Positions 15,837 through 27,249 of a DNA stretch of 47,144 nt are shown here, piece after piece. Under the pieces are notes generated by a model that was not told the DNA's origin, made no database searches, and saw nothing but the letters and a program-made list of their open reading frames with translations. Position 1 is the first letter of the stretch. Every line of letters starts with the position of its first letter. Source of the DNA: Anaerolineales bacterium (GTDB taxonomy: Bacteria > Chloroflexota > Anaerolineae > Anaerolineales > RBG-16-64-43); NCBI GenBank assembly GCA_016932475.1, contig JAFGCU010000060.1:1-47144 (forward strand). The letters run 5' to 3'. Position numbers and translations under genes: made by a program.

Positions 15837-18371
15837 ATGCCCGAGAAAAATGATCAAGAAAAACCCATGATTTTCGCGGGAAAGGTCCGCGGAGTGGATA
15901 TCGACGAGCAGGTACGGCACGCCTACATCGATTATGCGATGAGCGTGATCGTCGCCCGCGCGCTGCCCGACGCCCGCGACGGGCTCAAGCCCGTTCACCG
16001 GCGGATTCTGTTCGGGATGCACGAGCTCGGGGTGCGGGCCGGCAGCTCTTATAAGAAGAGCGCCCGCATCGTCGGAGAGGTGCTGGGGAAATATCACCCG
16101 CACGGCGATATGTCGGTCTACGACGCGATGGCGCGGCTGGCGCAGGATTTCTCGATGCGCTATATGCTCGTCGACGGACAGGGCAACTTCGGCTCGATCG
16201 ACGGCGATGCGCCGGCGGCCATGCGGTATACCGAGGCCCGGCTGAACAAGCTGGCCGAGGAAATGTTGCAGGATATCGACAAGGACACGGTCGATTTTAC
16301 CGACAACTTTGACGGCACGCTCAAGGAACCGCTGGTGCTGCCGTCCCGGGTTCCCAACCTTCTGCTGAACGGATCCTCCGGCATCGCGGTCGGCATGGCC
16401 ACCAACATTCCGCCGCATAACCTGCGCGAGCTGACCGCCGCCATCCGCTACCTGATCGACCGCTACGATGAGATGGACGAGGTGACGGTCGAAGACCTGA
16501 TGCAGCACGTCCACGGACCGGACTTCCCGACCGGCGGGATCATCATCGGGACGGAGGGGATCCTCTCGGCCTACGGCACGGGCCGCGGGCGGATCGTGGT
16601 GCGCGGCAAAGCCCATATCGAAGAGATGTCCGGCGGTCGCTACCGGATCCAGATTACCGAAATCCCCTACCAGGTCAACAAGACCGCGCTGATCGAACGG
16701 ATCGCCGAACTGGTGCGCGAGGACCGGATCGATGCGATCTCGGACCTGCGCGACGAAAGCGACCGGCGCGGGATGCGCATCATCATCGAGCTCAAGCGCG
16801 GCGCGGCGCCCAAGCCCGTGCTCAACCAGCTGTATAAATACACGCCGCTGCAAAGCACCTTCGGGGTGCAGCTGCTGGCGCTGGTCGAAGGCGAACCGCG
16901 CCTGCTCTCGCTCAAACGCGCCCTGCAGATTTACATCGAACACCGGCAGGTGGTGATCACCCGCCGCTCGAAATTCGAACTGGAACGCGCCCGGGCGCGC
17001 GCCCACATCCTCGACGGGCTGCTGATCGCCCTGGCGAACCTGGACGCGGTGATTAAGACGATCCGCGAATCCAAGGATGCCGATCAGGCCAAGGAACGCC
17101 TGATGAGCCGCTTCCGGCTGAGCGACCTTCAGGCGCAGGCGATCCTCGACATGCAGCTGCGGCGGCTGGCCGCGCTCGAACGGCAGAAGATAGAAGACGA
17201 ACACAAGGAAGTCCTCAAGACGATCGCCTTCCTCGAGGACCTGCTGGCGCATCCGAAAAAGATCCTGACCGTGATCCAGGGCGACCTGGAGGAGCTGGCG
17301 GCGAAGTTCGGCGACGAACGCCGGACGATGATTGCCGGCGGCGCCACCGAGGAATTGCGCGAGGAAGACCTGGTGCGCGAGGAAGCGGTGTTGGTGAGCA
17401 TCACCACGCGCGGCTACATCAAGCGCGTCGCGGCGCGCGTCTACCGGACCCAGGCTCGGGGCGGCAAGGGCGTGACCGGCCACGATCTGCGCGAGGAGGA
17501 CGAGGTCGAATTCCTCTTCCCGGCCCGGACCCTGGATACGATCCTGTTCTTCACCGACAAGGGCAAGGTTTACAGCGAAAAGACGCACCGTATTCCGCAG
17601 GCGGACCGCAACGACCGCGGCAGCCCGGTGGCGAATGTCCTGTCGGTATCCCCGGGCGAGACGGTGACCGCGGCGGTGGCGGTGCCGTCGTTCGCGGGGG
17701 GCGCGTTTTGCACGATGGTCACCCGGCGCGGAAAGATCAAACGCGTCTCGCTGCAGGAATTCGAGGACGTCCGTCCTTCCGGGCTGGTTGCCATTACGCT
17801 GGAAAAAGGGGACAGCCTGGATTGGGTGCGGGCGACGACCGGCGCGCAGGAAGTAATCCTGGTCACGGAACGCGGCCAGGCGCTGCGCTTCTCGGAAAAG
17901 CAGGTGCGGCCGATGGGCCGCCCGGCGGCCGGCGTGGCGGGGATCCGGCTCAAGCCGGGAGATTCCGTCACCAGCGCCGAGGTGGTCGATCCGGAAGGCG
18001 ATCTTCTGGTCGTCACCACCAAGGGCTTCGGGAAGCGCACACCGCTCTCGGAATACACGCCCAAGGGCCGCGCCACCGGCGGCATCGCGACCATCGCGCA
18101 GAAGAGCATGGACGCCACCGGGCCGATCGCCGCGGCGCGGGTGGTGCGGGAGGGGGACGACCTGACCGTGGCCACCTCCGGCGGCGTGGCGTTGCGCACG
18201 GAAGTAAAAGAGATCCGGCGCGCGGGCCGGGCGACGATGGGCACGCATTTGATCCACCTAAAAGCGGGCGACACCGTCGCGTCGATCGCGCGCATCTCGG
18301 CCGCGGACCTCAAGGAAGCCGAGATCGAAACCGACACAAAGGAAAAAACCACCCCTGAAAAAAGCGGTTAA
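15837..18371 (+). CDS. gyrA: DNA gyrase subunit A
   Basis: 844-aa breakage-reunion subunit that introduces negative supercoils with Gyr[15 protein letters not shown], the quinolone region [14 protein letters not shown], and catalytic Tyr131 in AAMRYTE are present. The C-terminal beta-pinwheel contains a GyrA box of the form QARGGKG (about residues 540-546), which marks it as gyrase, not topoisomerase IV. The position equivalent to E. coli Ser83 is Met92, while Asp87 is kept as Asp96. No Shine-Dalgarno is visible, and a -10 box 7 nt upstream implies a leaderless mRNA. A second possible start is ATG 15867. The gene is followed by a strong bidirectional terminator; gyrB is not nearby. Confidence 0.97.
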   Translation: MPEKNDQEKPMIFAGKVRGVDIDEQVRHAYIDYAMSVIVARALPDARDGLKPVHRRILFGMHELGVRAGSSYKKSARIVGEVLGKYHPHGDMSVYDAMARLAQDFSMRYMLVDGQGNFGSIDGDAPAAMRYTEARLNKLAEEMLQDIDKDTVDFTDNFDGTLKEPLVLPSRVPNLLLNGSSGIAVGMATNIPPHNLRELTAAIRYLIDRYDEMDEVTVEDLMQHVHGPDFPTGGIIIGTEGILSAYGTGRGRIVVRGKAHIEEMSGGRYRIQITEIPYQVNKTALIERIAELVREDRIDAISDLRDESDRRGMRIIIELKRGAAPKPVLNQLYKYTPLQSTFGVQLLALVEGEPRLLSLKRALQIYIEHRQVVITRRSKFELERARARAHILDGLLIALANLDAVIKTIRESKDADQAKERLMSRFRLSDLQAQAILDMQLRRLAALERQKIEDEHKEVLKTIAFLEDLLAHPKKILTVIQGDLEELAAKFGDERRTMIAGGATEELREEDLVREEAVLVSITTRGYIKRVAARVYRTQARGGKGVTGHDLREEDEVEFLFPARTLDTILFFTDKGKVYSEKTHRIPQADRNDRGSPVANVLSVSPGETVTAAVAVPSFAGGAFCTMVTRRGKIKRVSLQEFEDVRPSGLVAITLEKGDSLDWVRATTGAQEVILVTERGQALRFSEKQVRPMGRPAAGVAGIRLKPGDSVTSAEVVDPEGDLLVVTTKGFGKRTPLSEYTPKGRATGGIATIAQKSMDATGPIAAARVVREGDDLTVATSGGVALRTEVKEIRRAGRATMGTHLIHLKAGDTVASIARISAADLKEAEIETDTKEKTTPEKSG

Positions 18372-18450
18372 TCCATCCGGGGAAATTCATATTCCGCGGA
18401 CCGGAAAGTTCCGTAAGTATTCTGAGGGGGAGGGGAAAAACAACAAAAAA

Positions 18451-18489
18451 AAAAGGACCTGGCGGAAGTTCCAACCGCCAGGTCCTTTT
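18451..18489. terminator. Bidirectional terminator between gyrA and the lipoprotein gene
   Basis: A 15-bp perfect stem, AAAAGGACCTGGCGG (18451-18465) with its complement at 18475-18489, has a 9-nt loop, an A-run on the left and TTTT on the right. It serves the two convergent genes. Confidence 0.92.
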
Positions 18490-18492
18490 GGC

Positions 18493-19437
18493 TTATCCGT
18501 TGCAGGGTTTGACCTGCAGATTCTGGTACACGTCCGAACGGTAGATGATCGCTCCACCCTGGTCGGAAATCGCAAATTGATACAGGACGGTGGCCGGGAT
18601 GTAGGGCCAATACGTTTCCGGCTGGGTGGATAACCGTTTCACCATGTGGGCCGTGGAGAAGCCCCGTCCGTACAGACCGCTCGGAAATTTCTCCAGCCAC
18701 AGGCCGGTCGTCCACCAGTTCCACAGTGTGCCGGTGGATGTCTCCATCGGGCGGAAGAAGATCATCACGCCGCCGATCTCATTCGGGCTGAGGCCGGAAA
18801 CCTTGACGATGACGCTGTTTTGCTGCGGCTCGCAGGTGGACCCGTAGCGGTACATCTGCAGGTAGGTGAAGGTCCAATCGAGGGAGACTCCGGAGAGCGT
18901 GGGAGTGGACGGCAGGTCCGGGCCGCTCGGCGTTTCGGTGGAGGTATCCGGCGTGGCGATCACATCCGTGGGTTCAGCCGTCGGTTGAGGTTCCTCGGTG
19001 GGAAGCACCTCGAGGGTCGGAGTTTCGGCCGGGACCTCTTCCGGAGAGACCGCCAGTTCCAGGGAGGCGAAATCACCCCAGGTGCCGGCGGTGTTCTGGG
19101 CATGGGCCTGCAGGACGTAATTGCCCGGGGCGGACGGCTGCCAGGTGTAGCCGATGATCACGGAGGAGGCGGCGGTATCCGGGCTGGTTATGGTGGCCAC
19201 AGACACGCCGTTGACCAGCACTTCGGCCTGGGATGTGCCTTTGAGATCCTCGGAAAGGATCATGACCTGGACCGGTCCGAAGGGGACGGTCGCTCCCGGA
19301 TCGGGCGAGGCAAAGGCCACCTTTGGTCCCGAATCCACCGCGGGGGTTGTGCCCGTCTTGGCCCCGGATTGGGGGGCGCAGGCGGAAACCAGGAGGGCGA
19401 CCAGGATAATCAGAAGAGCGCCAAATAATCGCTTCAT
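18493..19437 (-). CDS. Lipoprotein with an Ig-like domain, function unknown
   Basis: 314-aa secreted lipoprotein. A signal peptide with lipobox ending at Cys20 (LLVSAC) is followed by an Ig-like domain (about residues 35-135, with VAFASPDPGATVPFG and the WQPSAPGNYVLQAHAQNTAG strand pattern). A Pro/Thr/Glu-rich linker (about 135-190) leads to a C-terminal Trp/Tyr-rich beta domain (190-314) that I do not recognise. It should be displayed outside the cell membrane. ATG 19437 follows AAGGAG; the frame to 19473 is too long. It is monocistronic, with a clear promoter and shared terminator. Confidence 0.8.
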   Translation of the reverse strand: MKRLFGALLIILVALLVSACAPQSGAKTGTTPAVDSGPKVAFASPDPGATVPFGPVQVMILSEDLKGTSQAEVLVNGVSVATITSPDTAASSVIIGYTWQPSAPGNYVLQAHAQNTAGTWGDFASLELAVSPEEVPAETPTLEVLPTEEPQPTAEPTDVIATPDTSTETPSGPDLPSTPTLSGVSLDWTFTYLQMYRYGSTCEPQQNSVIVKVSGLSPNEIGGVMIFFRPMETSTGTLWNWWTTGLWLEKFPSGLYGRGFSTAHMVKRLSTQPETYWPYIPATVLYQFAISDQGGAIIYRSDVYQNLQVKPCNG

Positions 19438-19458
19438 AAGGAATTCTCCTTCTTCTTT

Positions 19459-19486
19459 ATTATATGGGAACACACGGATTTGTCAC
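19459..19486 (-). promoter_or_regulatory. Promoter of the Ig-like lipoprotein gene
   Basis: Minus strand GTGACA (19481-19486), a 16-nt spacer, then TATAAT (19459-19464). The predicted start is near 19452, just upstream of the AAGGAG ribosome binding site. Confidence 0.7.
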
Positions 19487-19785
19487 CTTGCCATTGGTAG
19501 TGCACCCGGGAGGGAGGGGTGAGCATCCAATTCCGTCCGGTCCGGGTGCGCGGCTGGAATGAACACACAGGAAGGAGTGCACGTTCAATGCCAGGGCGGG
19601 GGGCTGGAATGACAGACTGCGTGTCATTCCGAGGAACATTGCCGAAGGCAGGGTGACGAGGAATCGGGTGCGAATGATCCCATAGCGGGATTAGTTAAAA
19701 ATGACGGGCATCCATTCCTGCCTTGCCGATTTCTCGCACTTGCCTTCGGCTCGGGCTCGGAATGACATACAAAGACCGTATTCCT
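19487..19785. repeat. Intergenic region with GGAATGACA/TGTCATTCC repeats
   Basis: No gene. GGAATGACA (19606-19614) pairs with TGTCATTCC (19622-19630), followed by GAGGAACATTGCCGAAGGCAG. Near the end an inverted relative, GCCTTCGGCTCGGGCTCGG then AATGACA (19743-19767), reads the other way. This looks like a dispersed repeat of the TGTCATTCCGAG type, unrelated to the first repeat family in this window. Confidence 0.5.
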
Positions 19786-19794
19786 TGCTATAAT
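19786..19794 (+). promoter_or_regulatory. Extended -10 promoter of acnA
   Basis: TGC followed by TATAAT (19789-19794). No good -35 at 16-18 bp. The predicted start near 19801 gives a 26-nt leader containing CGGAG, 8 nt before the acnA ATG. Confidence 0.6.
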
Positions 19795-19826
19795 CCGCCG
19801 GAATTACTTCCCCCCGGAGAAAAACC

Positions 19827-22499
<2,673 letters not shown>

Positions 22500-22507
22500 C
22501 CCCTCCC

Positions 22508-22564
22508 GGTCATCACCTCGAAAAATCGTCGAGGTGATGACCACCCTCCCCAAAATGGGGAGGG
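22508..22564. terminator. Two tandem hairpins after acnA
   Basis: First, GGTCATCACCTCGA (22508-22521) with its exact complement at 22529-22542. Second, CCCTCCCC (22544-22551) with GGGGAGGG (22557-22564). No strong T-run follows, so termination is likely but not certain; they may also be repeat-derived. Confidence 0.5.
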
Positions 22565-22651
22565 AAGGGAGGGGTTCGGTATTAATCGTATTGTATTTAT
22601 TTCGGATTTGGAGCGTCGCAGCGCTTGCGCAAGGGGGGAAAACAGGGGAGC

Positions 22652-23110
22652 TTACGGCAGGCGTTTTTCATAGAAATGCGAGAGCGGATCGGGCAGGTAT
22701 TCCCCGAAGGCTTCGATCCGTGTATATCCCATCCGGTCATACAATCCGATCGCCTCCGCTTGAAGGATGCCCGTCTCAAGGCGGAGCACCCGGATGCCGC
22801 GCTCGGCGGCGTGATCTTCAAGGTGCTCCATGATTGCCCGGCCAAGCCCCAGCCCGCGGAACGGCGGGCGGACATACATGCGCTTGATCTCGGCATAATC
22901 CGGCTCGTAACATTTTATGCCCCCGCAGCCGGCCGCCACACCTTCGCAGCGCGCGATGAGAAATTCCACGTCCTCGGCGATCAATTTCTCGACGGGGTAT
23001 CCGTGGTGGCTGGCGGGCGGATAGAGGGGGATCAGGTAGGCGTCGAGCTCGGCGATCAACGAGCGGGCGTCGGCCGTATCGGGCCGTTCAGGGGAAATGG
23101 CGACGGGCAT
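22652..23110 (-). CDS. GNAT family N-acetyltransferase
   Basis: 152-aa acetyl-CoA-dependent acyltransferase. The acetyl-CoA loop reads VRPPFRGLGLGRAIMEHLEDHA (Arg-x-x-Gly-x-Gly-x-Gly, about residues 80-92), with the following LRLETG strand and IGLYDRMGY motif near the C-terminus. ATG 23110 is preferred over TTG 23143. A TAAAAT box ends 7 nt before the ATG and there is no Shine-Dalgarno, which suggests a leaderless transcript. The acceptor substrate is unknown. Confidence 0.88.
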   Translation of the reverse strand: MPVAISPERPDTADARSLIAELDAYLIPLYPPASHHGYPVEKLIAEDVEFLIARCEGVAAGCGGIKCYEPDYAEIKRMYVRPPFRGLGLGRAIMEHLEDHAAERGIRVLRLETGILQAEAIGLYDRMGYTRIEAFGEYLPDPLSHFYEKRLP

Positions 23111-23117
23111 GGTGGGG

Positions 23118-23123
23118 ATTTTA
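23118..23123 (-). promoter_or_regulatory. -10 box of the GNAT gene, leaderless arrangement
   Basis: TAAAAT on the minus strand; the predicted start is about 23111, one base before the ATG, the same geometry as gyrA. The -35 is not evident. Confidence 0.4.
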
Positions 23124-23133
23124 CCCCGACTAG

Positions 23134-23199
23134 CCCTCCCCAAATCAACGATTTTTAATCATCCCATTGGATCCGGTTTTTTCGTCGATTGGGGGAGGG
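23134..23199. repeat. Inverted repeat with CCCTCCCC arms
   Basis: CCCTCCCCAAATCAACGA (23134-23151) pairs with TCGTCGATTGGGGGAGGG (23182-23199) at 16 of 18 positions. Arms of the same kind occur after acnA (22544-22564) and in weaker form at 43809-43860, suggesting a dispersed hairpin repeat. It could also end transcription of the downstream-facing substrate-binding protein gene. Confidence 0.55.
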
Positions 23200-23215
23200 T
23201 TGGGGAGCGGCGGGA

Positions 23216-24292
23216 TTAATACCTTCTCGAACCGATAATGCCCGCCGCGTCTTCTGCCCAGAACACCTCTTCGCGGGACGGGATCCACTTGGGCAGATCT
23301 TCGCCGTTCAGCGCCATGAGCGCCGCCTCAAACACCTGCGGGGCAAGCCACGGGCTGCACTCGACGGTCACGTTCAGATCGCCGTCGACCATCGCCTTGA
23401 ATGCGCCGTACGTGCCGTCGACCGAGACGAGCTTGATATCCGCCCCGGGATCCATACCGGCGTCCTGGATGGCCGTGATCGCGCCGATCGCCATCTCATC
23501 GTTCTGCGCGAATACTCCCTGGATATCGGCCGACTTGTTCAGGAAGCCCCGCATCACCTGCTCCCCCTCCGCGGCGCTCCAGTTGGCGGTTTCGGATTGG
23601 GTGATGGTAATCCCGCACTTCCCCATATTCTCCCGGAAGCCCTGGCCGCGGTATCTTGCGGCGGAGGAGCCTACGTTGCCGACGAGTTCGACGACATTTT
23701 TCTTCGAGCTGCCGTCAAGCAGCTGGCACATGGCGTCGGCCGCCTTGCGCCCTTCCTCGGTGAAATCGGATCCGACGTAAGTGGCGTACAAATCCTCCGG
23801 CGCGTCGATCCGGCGGTCTTCGATGACGACCACTTTCCCGGCTTCCTTTGCATCTCGCAGGAGATTGTCCCAGCCGGTGGATTCCAGCGCGGCCAGAACG
23901 ATGACATTGATCTCCGCATCATCGATGTAGTCGCGAAACGCGGCTTTCTGATCCTGGTAGTCGTTGTTGGATTGGTGGAATTTCAGCAAGATCCCGAGTT
24001 CCGCGGCGGTTTCCTTGAAAGATTCGGAATTGGCTTTGCGCCATCCGCCTTCGGGGCCGGTTTGGAGAAAGCCGGCCACCATGTCACGGTAGGTGTAGCG
24101 CTTCCCGGAGGACGAATCGTCCGCCGGCTGCGGTTCCAAGGTTGCGGTGGGTTCCACATGCGCAGATTCTGCGGCCGACACGGTATCCGGGCTGATGACG
24201 GAGGGGGCGCCCATCAGCGTGGTGCACCCGAAAAGGACAACAGCCATACCCGTGAAAAATAAACGAAGGAAATGATGGGATTTGCGATTCAT
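23216..24292 (-). CDS. Sugar-type ABC transporter substrate-binding lipoprotein
   Basis: 358 aa. A signal peptide with lipobox Cys23 (VVLFGC), a Pro/Thr linker, then a periplasmic-binding-protein type I fold (about residues 65-355) like ribose/galactofuranose (YtfQ-like) binders: GYxQTGPEGGWR-type start, DDAEINVIVLAALESTGWDN, IGAITAIQDAGMDPGADIKLVSVDG. GGAGG precedes the ATG. No permease or ATPase gene is adjacent on either side, so it is an orphan binding protein that either serves a transporter elsewhere or feeds a sensor. The ligand is probably a sugar, by family. Confidence 0.88.
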   Translation of the reverse strand: MNRKSHHFLRLFFTGMAVVLFGCTTLMGAPSVISPDTVSAAESAHVEPTATLEPQPADDSSSGKRYTYRDMVAGFLQTGPEGGWRKANSESFKETAAELGILLKFHQSNNDYQDQKAAFRDYIDDAEINVIVLAALESTGWDNLLRDAKEAGKVVVIEDRRIDAPEDLYATYVGSDFTEEGRKAADAMCQLLDGSSKKNVVELVGNVGSSAARYRGQGFRENMGKCGITITQSETANWSAAEGEQVMRGFLNKSADIQGVFAQNDEMAIGAITAIQDAGMDPGADIKLVSVDGTYGAFKAMVDGDLNVTVECSPWLAPQVFEAALMALNGEDLPKWIPSREEVFWAEDAAGIIGSRRY

Positions 24293-24357
24293 GAATCCTC
24301 CGTCATGGAAAACCTTATTGAACGGTTCCGCGCCGCGGCGGTTTTTTCCCGAAGCGT

Positions 24358-24386
24358 ATTATATCCGGATTGACCCCGGCGTTTCA
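24358..24386 (-). promoter_or_regulatory. Probable promoter of the substrate-binding protein gene
   Basis: Minus strand TATAAT (24358-24363) with a weak -35 TGAAAC (24381-24386) at 17 bp. The predicted start near 24351 leaves a leader of about 60 nt. Confidence 0.45.
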
Positions 24387-24566
24387 TGGGTGAATGCGCA
24401 AATCTCCTTTTTCCATCGCTCGATAAAGGAAGTAGAATACGCTTTGGAACGCCGGAAATTCACCGTCCGGCGGGTATCACGGTCCATCGGACCGATGATT
24501 GTTCCGCAGGCCACGCCCAAAAATTTTGGTGACGGATTGGTCGGCATGCCAAAGGGAAATGGAAAG

Positions 24567-25790
24567 ATGAAGATCGCGGTGATCGGCGCGGGGCCCGCGG
24601 GGATGGCGGCGGCGCTCGAGGCGGCGCGGCAGGGCGCGGCGGTGACGCTGTTCGAGCGGAATGCCGATATCGGGCGGAAACTGCTTGTGACCGGAAGCGG
24701 GCGCTGCAACCTCACCAACGACGCGGTGGCGCCGGAGAAATATACTTGCGCCGACCCCCAATGGATGCATGCTCTGCTGGGCGCTTTCGGCGTGCGGGAA
24801 TTGACCGGGCTCCTCCGGAAAACCGGTATCCCGGTATACAAAACGGCGGACGGCTGGTATTACCCGCTTTCCAATTCGGCGCATTCGGTTGCGGACGCTT
24901 TTCACCAGGCGCTGCTCCTGGCGAATGTTTCTGTCCGCATGAAGGCCATGGTCCGGGAAATCCAATCCGCGGAAAAGGGATTCCTCCTCGCGCTGGCCGG
25001 GGAAGAATCCGCCGGGAGCGCCGGTTTTCAGAAGGTGATCATTGCGGCAGGCGGAACGGCGCAACCGAAGTTCGGCTCCCGCGGTGAACTGTTCCCCGTC
25101 CTGGAAAGGCTCGGGCATACGCTGCTGCCCAAACGGCCCGCGCTGGCGCCGGTCGAAGCGGACCTGCAATCCCTCAAACATCTGTTGGGGGTCCGGATGG
25201 ATGCCGGTGTCGAGCTTTGGAACGGCGCACAACGCGTGGCGGCTTCCGCCGGCAACATCATTTTCACCGAGTGGGGAATCAACGGACCCGGCGTGATGGA
25301 TATCAGCCATTTCATCTCGGCCGATCCGGGCGCGAAATTTGAATTGTCGCTGGATTTCCTTCGGTTTGTGGAAACGGAATTTCTGGGATTGTTTGCGGAA
25401 AAGCGGGGCAGCTCCGTTCCGCTGAAGGTGTTCCTGGAGGGATTCTTTCCCCCAAAAACCGCCTCGCTGCTGCCGCAGCTCGCGGGATTTTCGGAAGGGA
25501 TTCCTTTGAACCGGATCGAGGAAGCCGAGCTTCCGAAGATGGTGCAATCGTTGCGGAGTGTCCGGCTGAAAGTCCGGGGGGTGAAGGGGTTCGACGTGTG
25601 CCAGCTTTCCGCGGGCGGTGTTCCGGTGACGGAGGCCGATCCGCTTACGCTCGAATCACGGATGGTGAAAGGGTTGCACCTGACGGGGGAGACGCTGGAT
25701 GTCGCGGGTCCGTGCGGCGGGTTCAACCTGCACTTTGCTTTTTCCAGCGGCGCTTTGGCGGGCCAGGCGGCGGCGAAAGAACTCGTTTGA
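24567..25790 (+). CDS. NAD(P)/FAD-dependent oxidoreductase, BaiN/HI0933 family
   Basis: 407-aa flavoprotein. N-terminal Rossmann GxGxxG in MKIAVIGAGPAGMAAALEAA, then the family hallmark GRKLLVTGSGRCNLTN (about residues 37-52). VIIAAGGTAQPKFGS is mid-protein and CGGFNLHFAFSSGALAGQ at the C-terminus. The start is ATG 24567, 10 nt after AAAGGG; the frame stays open upstream but has no support. Family members include the putative flavoprotein YhiN and BaiN of bile-acid metabolism, but substrate cannot be called. Monocistronic, convergent with the methyltransferase gene. Confidence 0.9.
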   Translation: MKIAVIGAGPAGMAAALEAARQGAAVTLFERNADIGRKLLVTGSGRCNLTNDAVAPEKYTCADPQWMHALLGAFGVRELTGLLRKTGIPVYKTADGWYYPLSNSAHSVADAFHQALLLANVSVRMKAMVREIQSAEKGFLLALAGEESAGSAGFQKVIIAAGGTAQPKFGSRGELFPVLERLGHTLLPKRPALAPVEADLQSLKHLLGVRMDAGVELWNGAQRVAASAGNIIFTEWGINGPGVMDISHFISADPGAKFELSLDFLRFVETEFLGLFAEKRGSSVPLKVFLEGFFPPKTASLLPQLAGFSEGIPLNRIEEAELPKMVQSLRSVRLKVRGVKGFDVCQLSAGGVPVTEADPLTLESRMVKGLHLTGETLDVAGPCGGFNLHFAFSSGALAGQAAAKELV

Positions 25791-25963
25791 AAAAAACGCC
25801 GTGACAGCTCAGCCGGGGAGAACCGGTACACGGATTTCGCGGAACACCCCTTTGAAAAATTTCCGGTAAATTTCATCCCCTCCGAGCTATCCGTCCTGGT
25901 CGGCAAAATCCAAGTACATTTTATCCGATCACGGTTTCATCGGCGGGCGGAATCAGGCCGTTT
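25791..25963. other. Convergent intergenic region
   Basis: 173 bp between two converging stops. No clear terminator hairpin is visible; the only candidate is GC-rich sequence near 25940 followed by TTTTTATTTT. No gene. Confidence 0.35.
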
Positions 25964-26854
25964 TTATTTTCGGAAGAAACGGACAAAAACGCCGAGCGGC
26001 AGTTTGTTTCCCGCCCGGTCCGGCAGATACAATTCACCCGCTTCGGTTTCCCGTACGCCCTGAAAATATTTTTTAATGAGGTTCTCCGCGATCAACGGGG
26101 AAAAACCCAAAGAATAGAGGTTGAGCACCAGGAAGGAATGCTCTTTTGCCAGCAGCAGGCTGGAAAGGTTAATCAACTCATCGATCCCTTCTTCCAGAAC
26201 CCACCGTTCGCCCGCCGGGCCGTGCCCGTATGCCGGCGGATCCAGAATAATGCCGTGGTAGGATTTGCCCCGTTTTACTTCGCGGCGCATGAATTTCATC
26301 GCATCTTCTACAACCCAGCGGATGCCATCCAGACCACTCGCCGTCTGATTATCCGCCGCCCAGTCGATGACCCGCCGGACGGAATCCACATGGACCACGT
26401 CCGCGCCGGCGGCCTTGGCGGCCAGCGACGCCCCGCCGGTGTAGGCAAAGAGGTTGAGGACGCGCGACATCTCCACCGGATTATCCCTGACATGCTGAAA
26501 AATATAATTCCAATTTTCCGCTTGTTCGGGGAAAACCCCGATTTGTTTCCAGGAGGTCAATCCCAGGCGCAATTTAAGTTTTAGGGCTGTCCACTCATAT
26601 TCGATCAACCAGCGATCGGGCATATCCGGTTTCCGACTCCACGCGCCCTTTTCCGCCTCGCGCTGCGCGCTTCCTTCGAGTGTGAACTTGGCGGATGCCT
26701 TTTGACTCCAATCCTTTTCCGGCAGGGATTTTCCCCAAACCGCCTGGGGTTCCGGACGGCGGAGGAGGTAACGGCCGAACCGCTCCAATTTCTCGCCGCC
26801 CCCGGTATCCCAGAGTTCGTAATCACGCCAAGCGGTTGGTGTCAGTAACGTCAT
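25964..26854 (-). CDS. Class I SAM-dependent methyltransferase (RlmI/RlmK-like)
   Basis: 296-aa methyltransferase of the family that modifies cytosine in 23S rRNA. The SAM-binding strand is VLNLFAYTGGASLAAKAAGADVVHVD (split: VLNLFAYTGG then the acidic VVHVD loop end). The catalytic-site motif LDPPAYGHG is in place of the usual DPPxF/Y. It lacks the N-terminal PUA domain of E. coli RlmI, so the target could differ. GGAAG precedes the ATG. Monocistronic. Confidence 0.85.
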   Translation of the reverse strand: MTLLTPTAWRDYELWDTGGGEKLERFGRYLLRRPEPQAVWGKSLPEKDWSQKASAKFTLEGSAQREAEKGAWSRKPDMPDRWLIEYEWTALKLKLRLGLTSWKQIGVFPEQAENWNYIFQHVRDNPVEMSRVLNLFAYTGGASLAAKAAGADVVHVDSVRRVIDWAADNQTASGLDGIRWVVEDAMKFMRREVKRGKSYHGIILDPPAYGHGPAGERWVLEEGIDELINLSSLLLAKEHSFLVLNLYSLGFSPLIAENLIKKYFQGVRETEAGELYLPDRAGNKLPLGVFVRFFRK

Positions 26855-27249
26855 TGCTCTTTCTTCCTTGAAAAATGTGAGGGCCGGATCCGGAAAAACC
26901 CCGCCGGGATTTTCCTTATGGATTGCGATGCTATCTTAACAGGGAAACCGCCGCATATCAAATTGGGGCCGTCGCAGATTGCCGGCCTCCCGTCGCTTTC
27001 CCTCGCTCCGCTCGGGACAGGCGCTCCGGGACAGGTGCGGCGCCCCCAAATCAGCGAAAGAACATCCGGTTCCTGGACGCCCGCTAAATCCACCCTCGCT
27101 CCCCATTCATTCCCACGTAAAACCAGATTCGCGCGGGAATGCTTCGCCCTGGCAGGCGCGGGGATGACGGACCCCATTAACGTCCTCGCCGGCAGCACTT
27201 TCTTTGCCGGAAAAGGATTGGGATGGGTGGGGTGGGAGTAGAGTGAGCC
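26855..27249. other. Gene-free region with degenerate dispersed repeat
   Basis: The stretch around 27060-27175 (TTCCTGGACGCCCGCTAAATCC, GCGGGAATG, GCGCGGGGATGACGG) resembles the repeats at 1-175 and 34886-35090. CGCTCGGGACAGGCGCTCCGGGACAGG near 27010 contains a short direct repeat (GGGACAGG). It otherwise includes the leader of the methyltransferase gene. No gene is credible. Confidence 0.45.

Noticed and set aside
15738-18257. 839-codon open frame antisense to gyrA
   Set aside because: Composition is rich in Arg, His, Asp and Gln as expected for a shadow frame of a GC-rich gene, and gyrA on the other strand is unmistakable.
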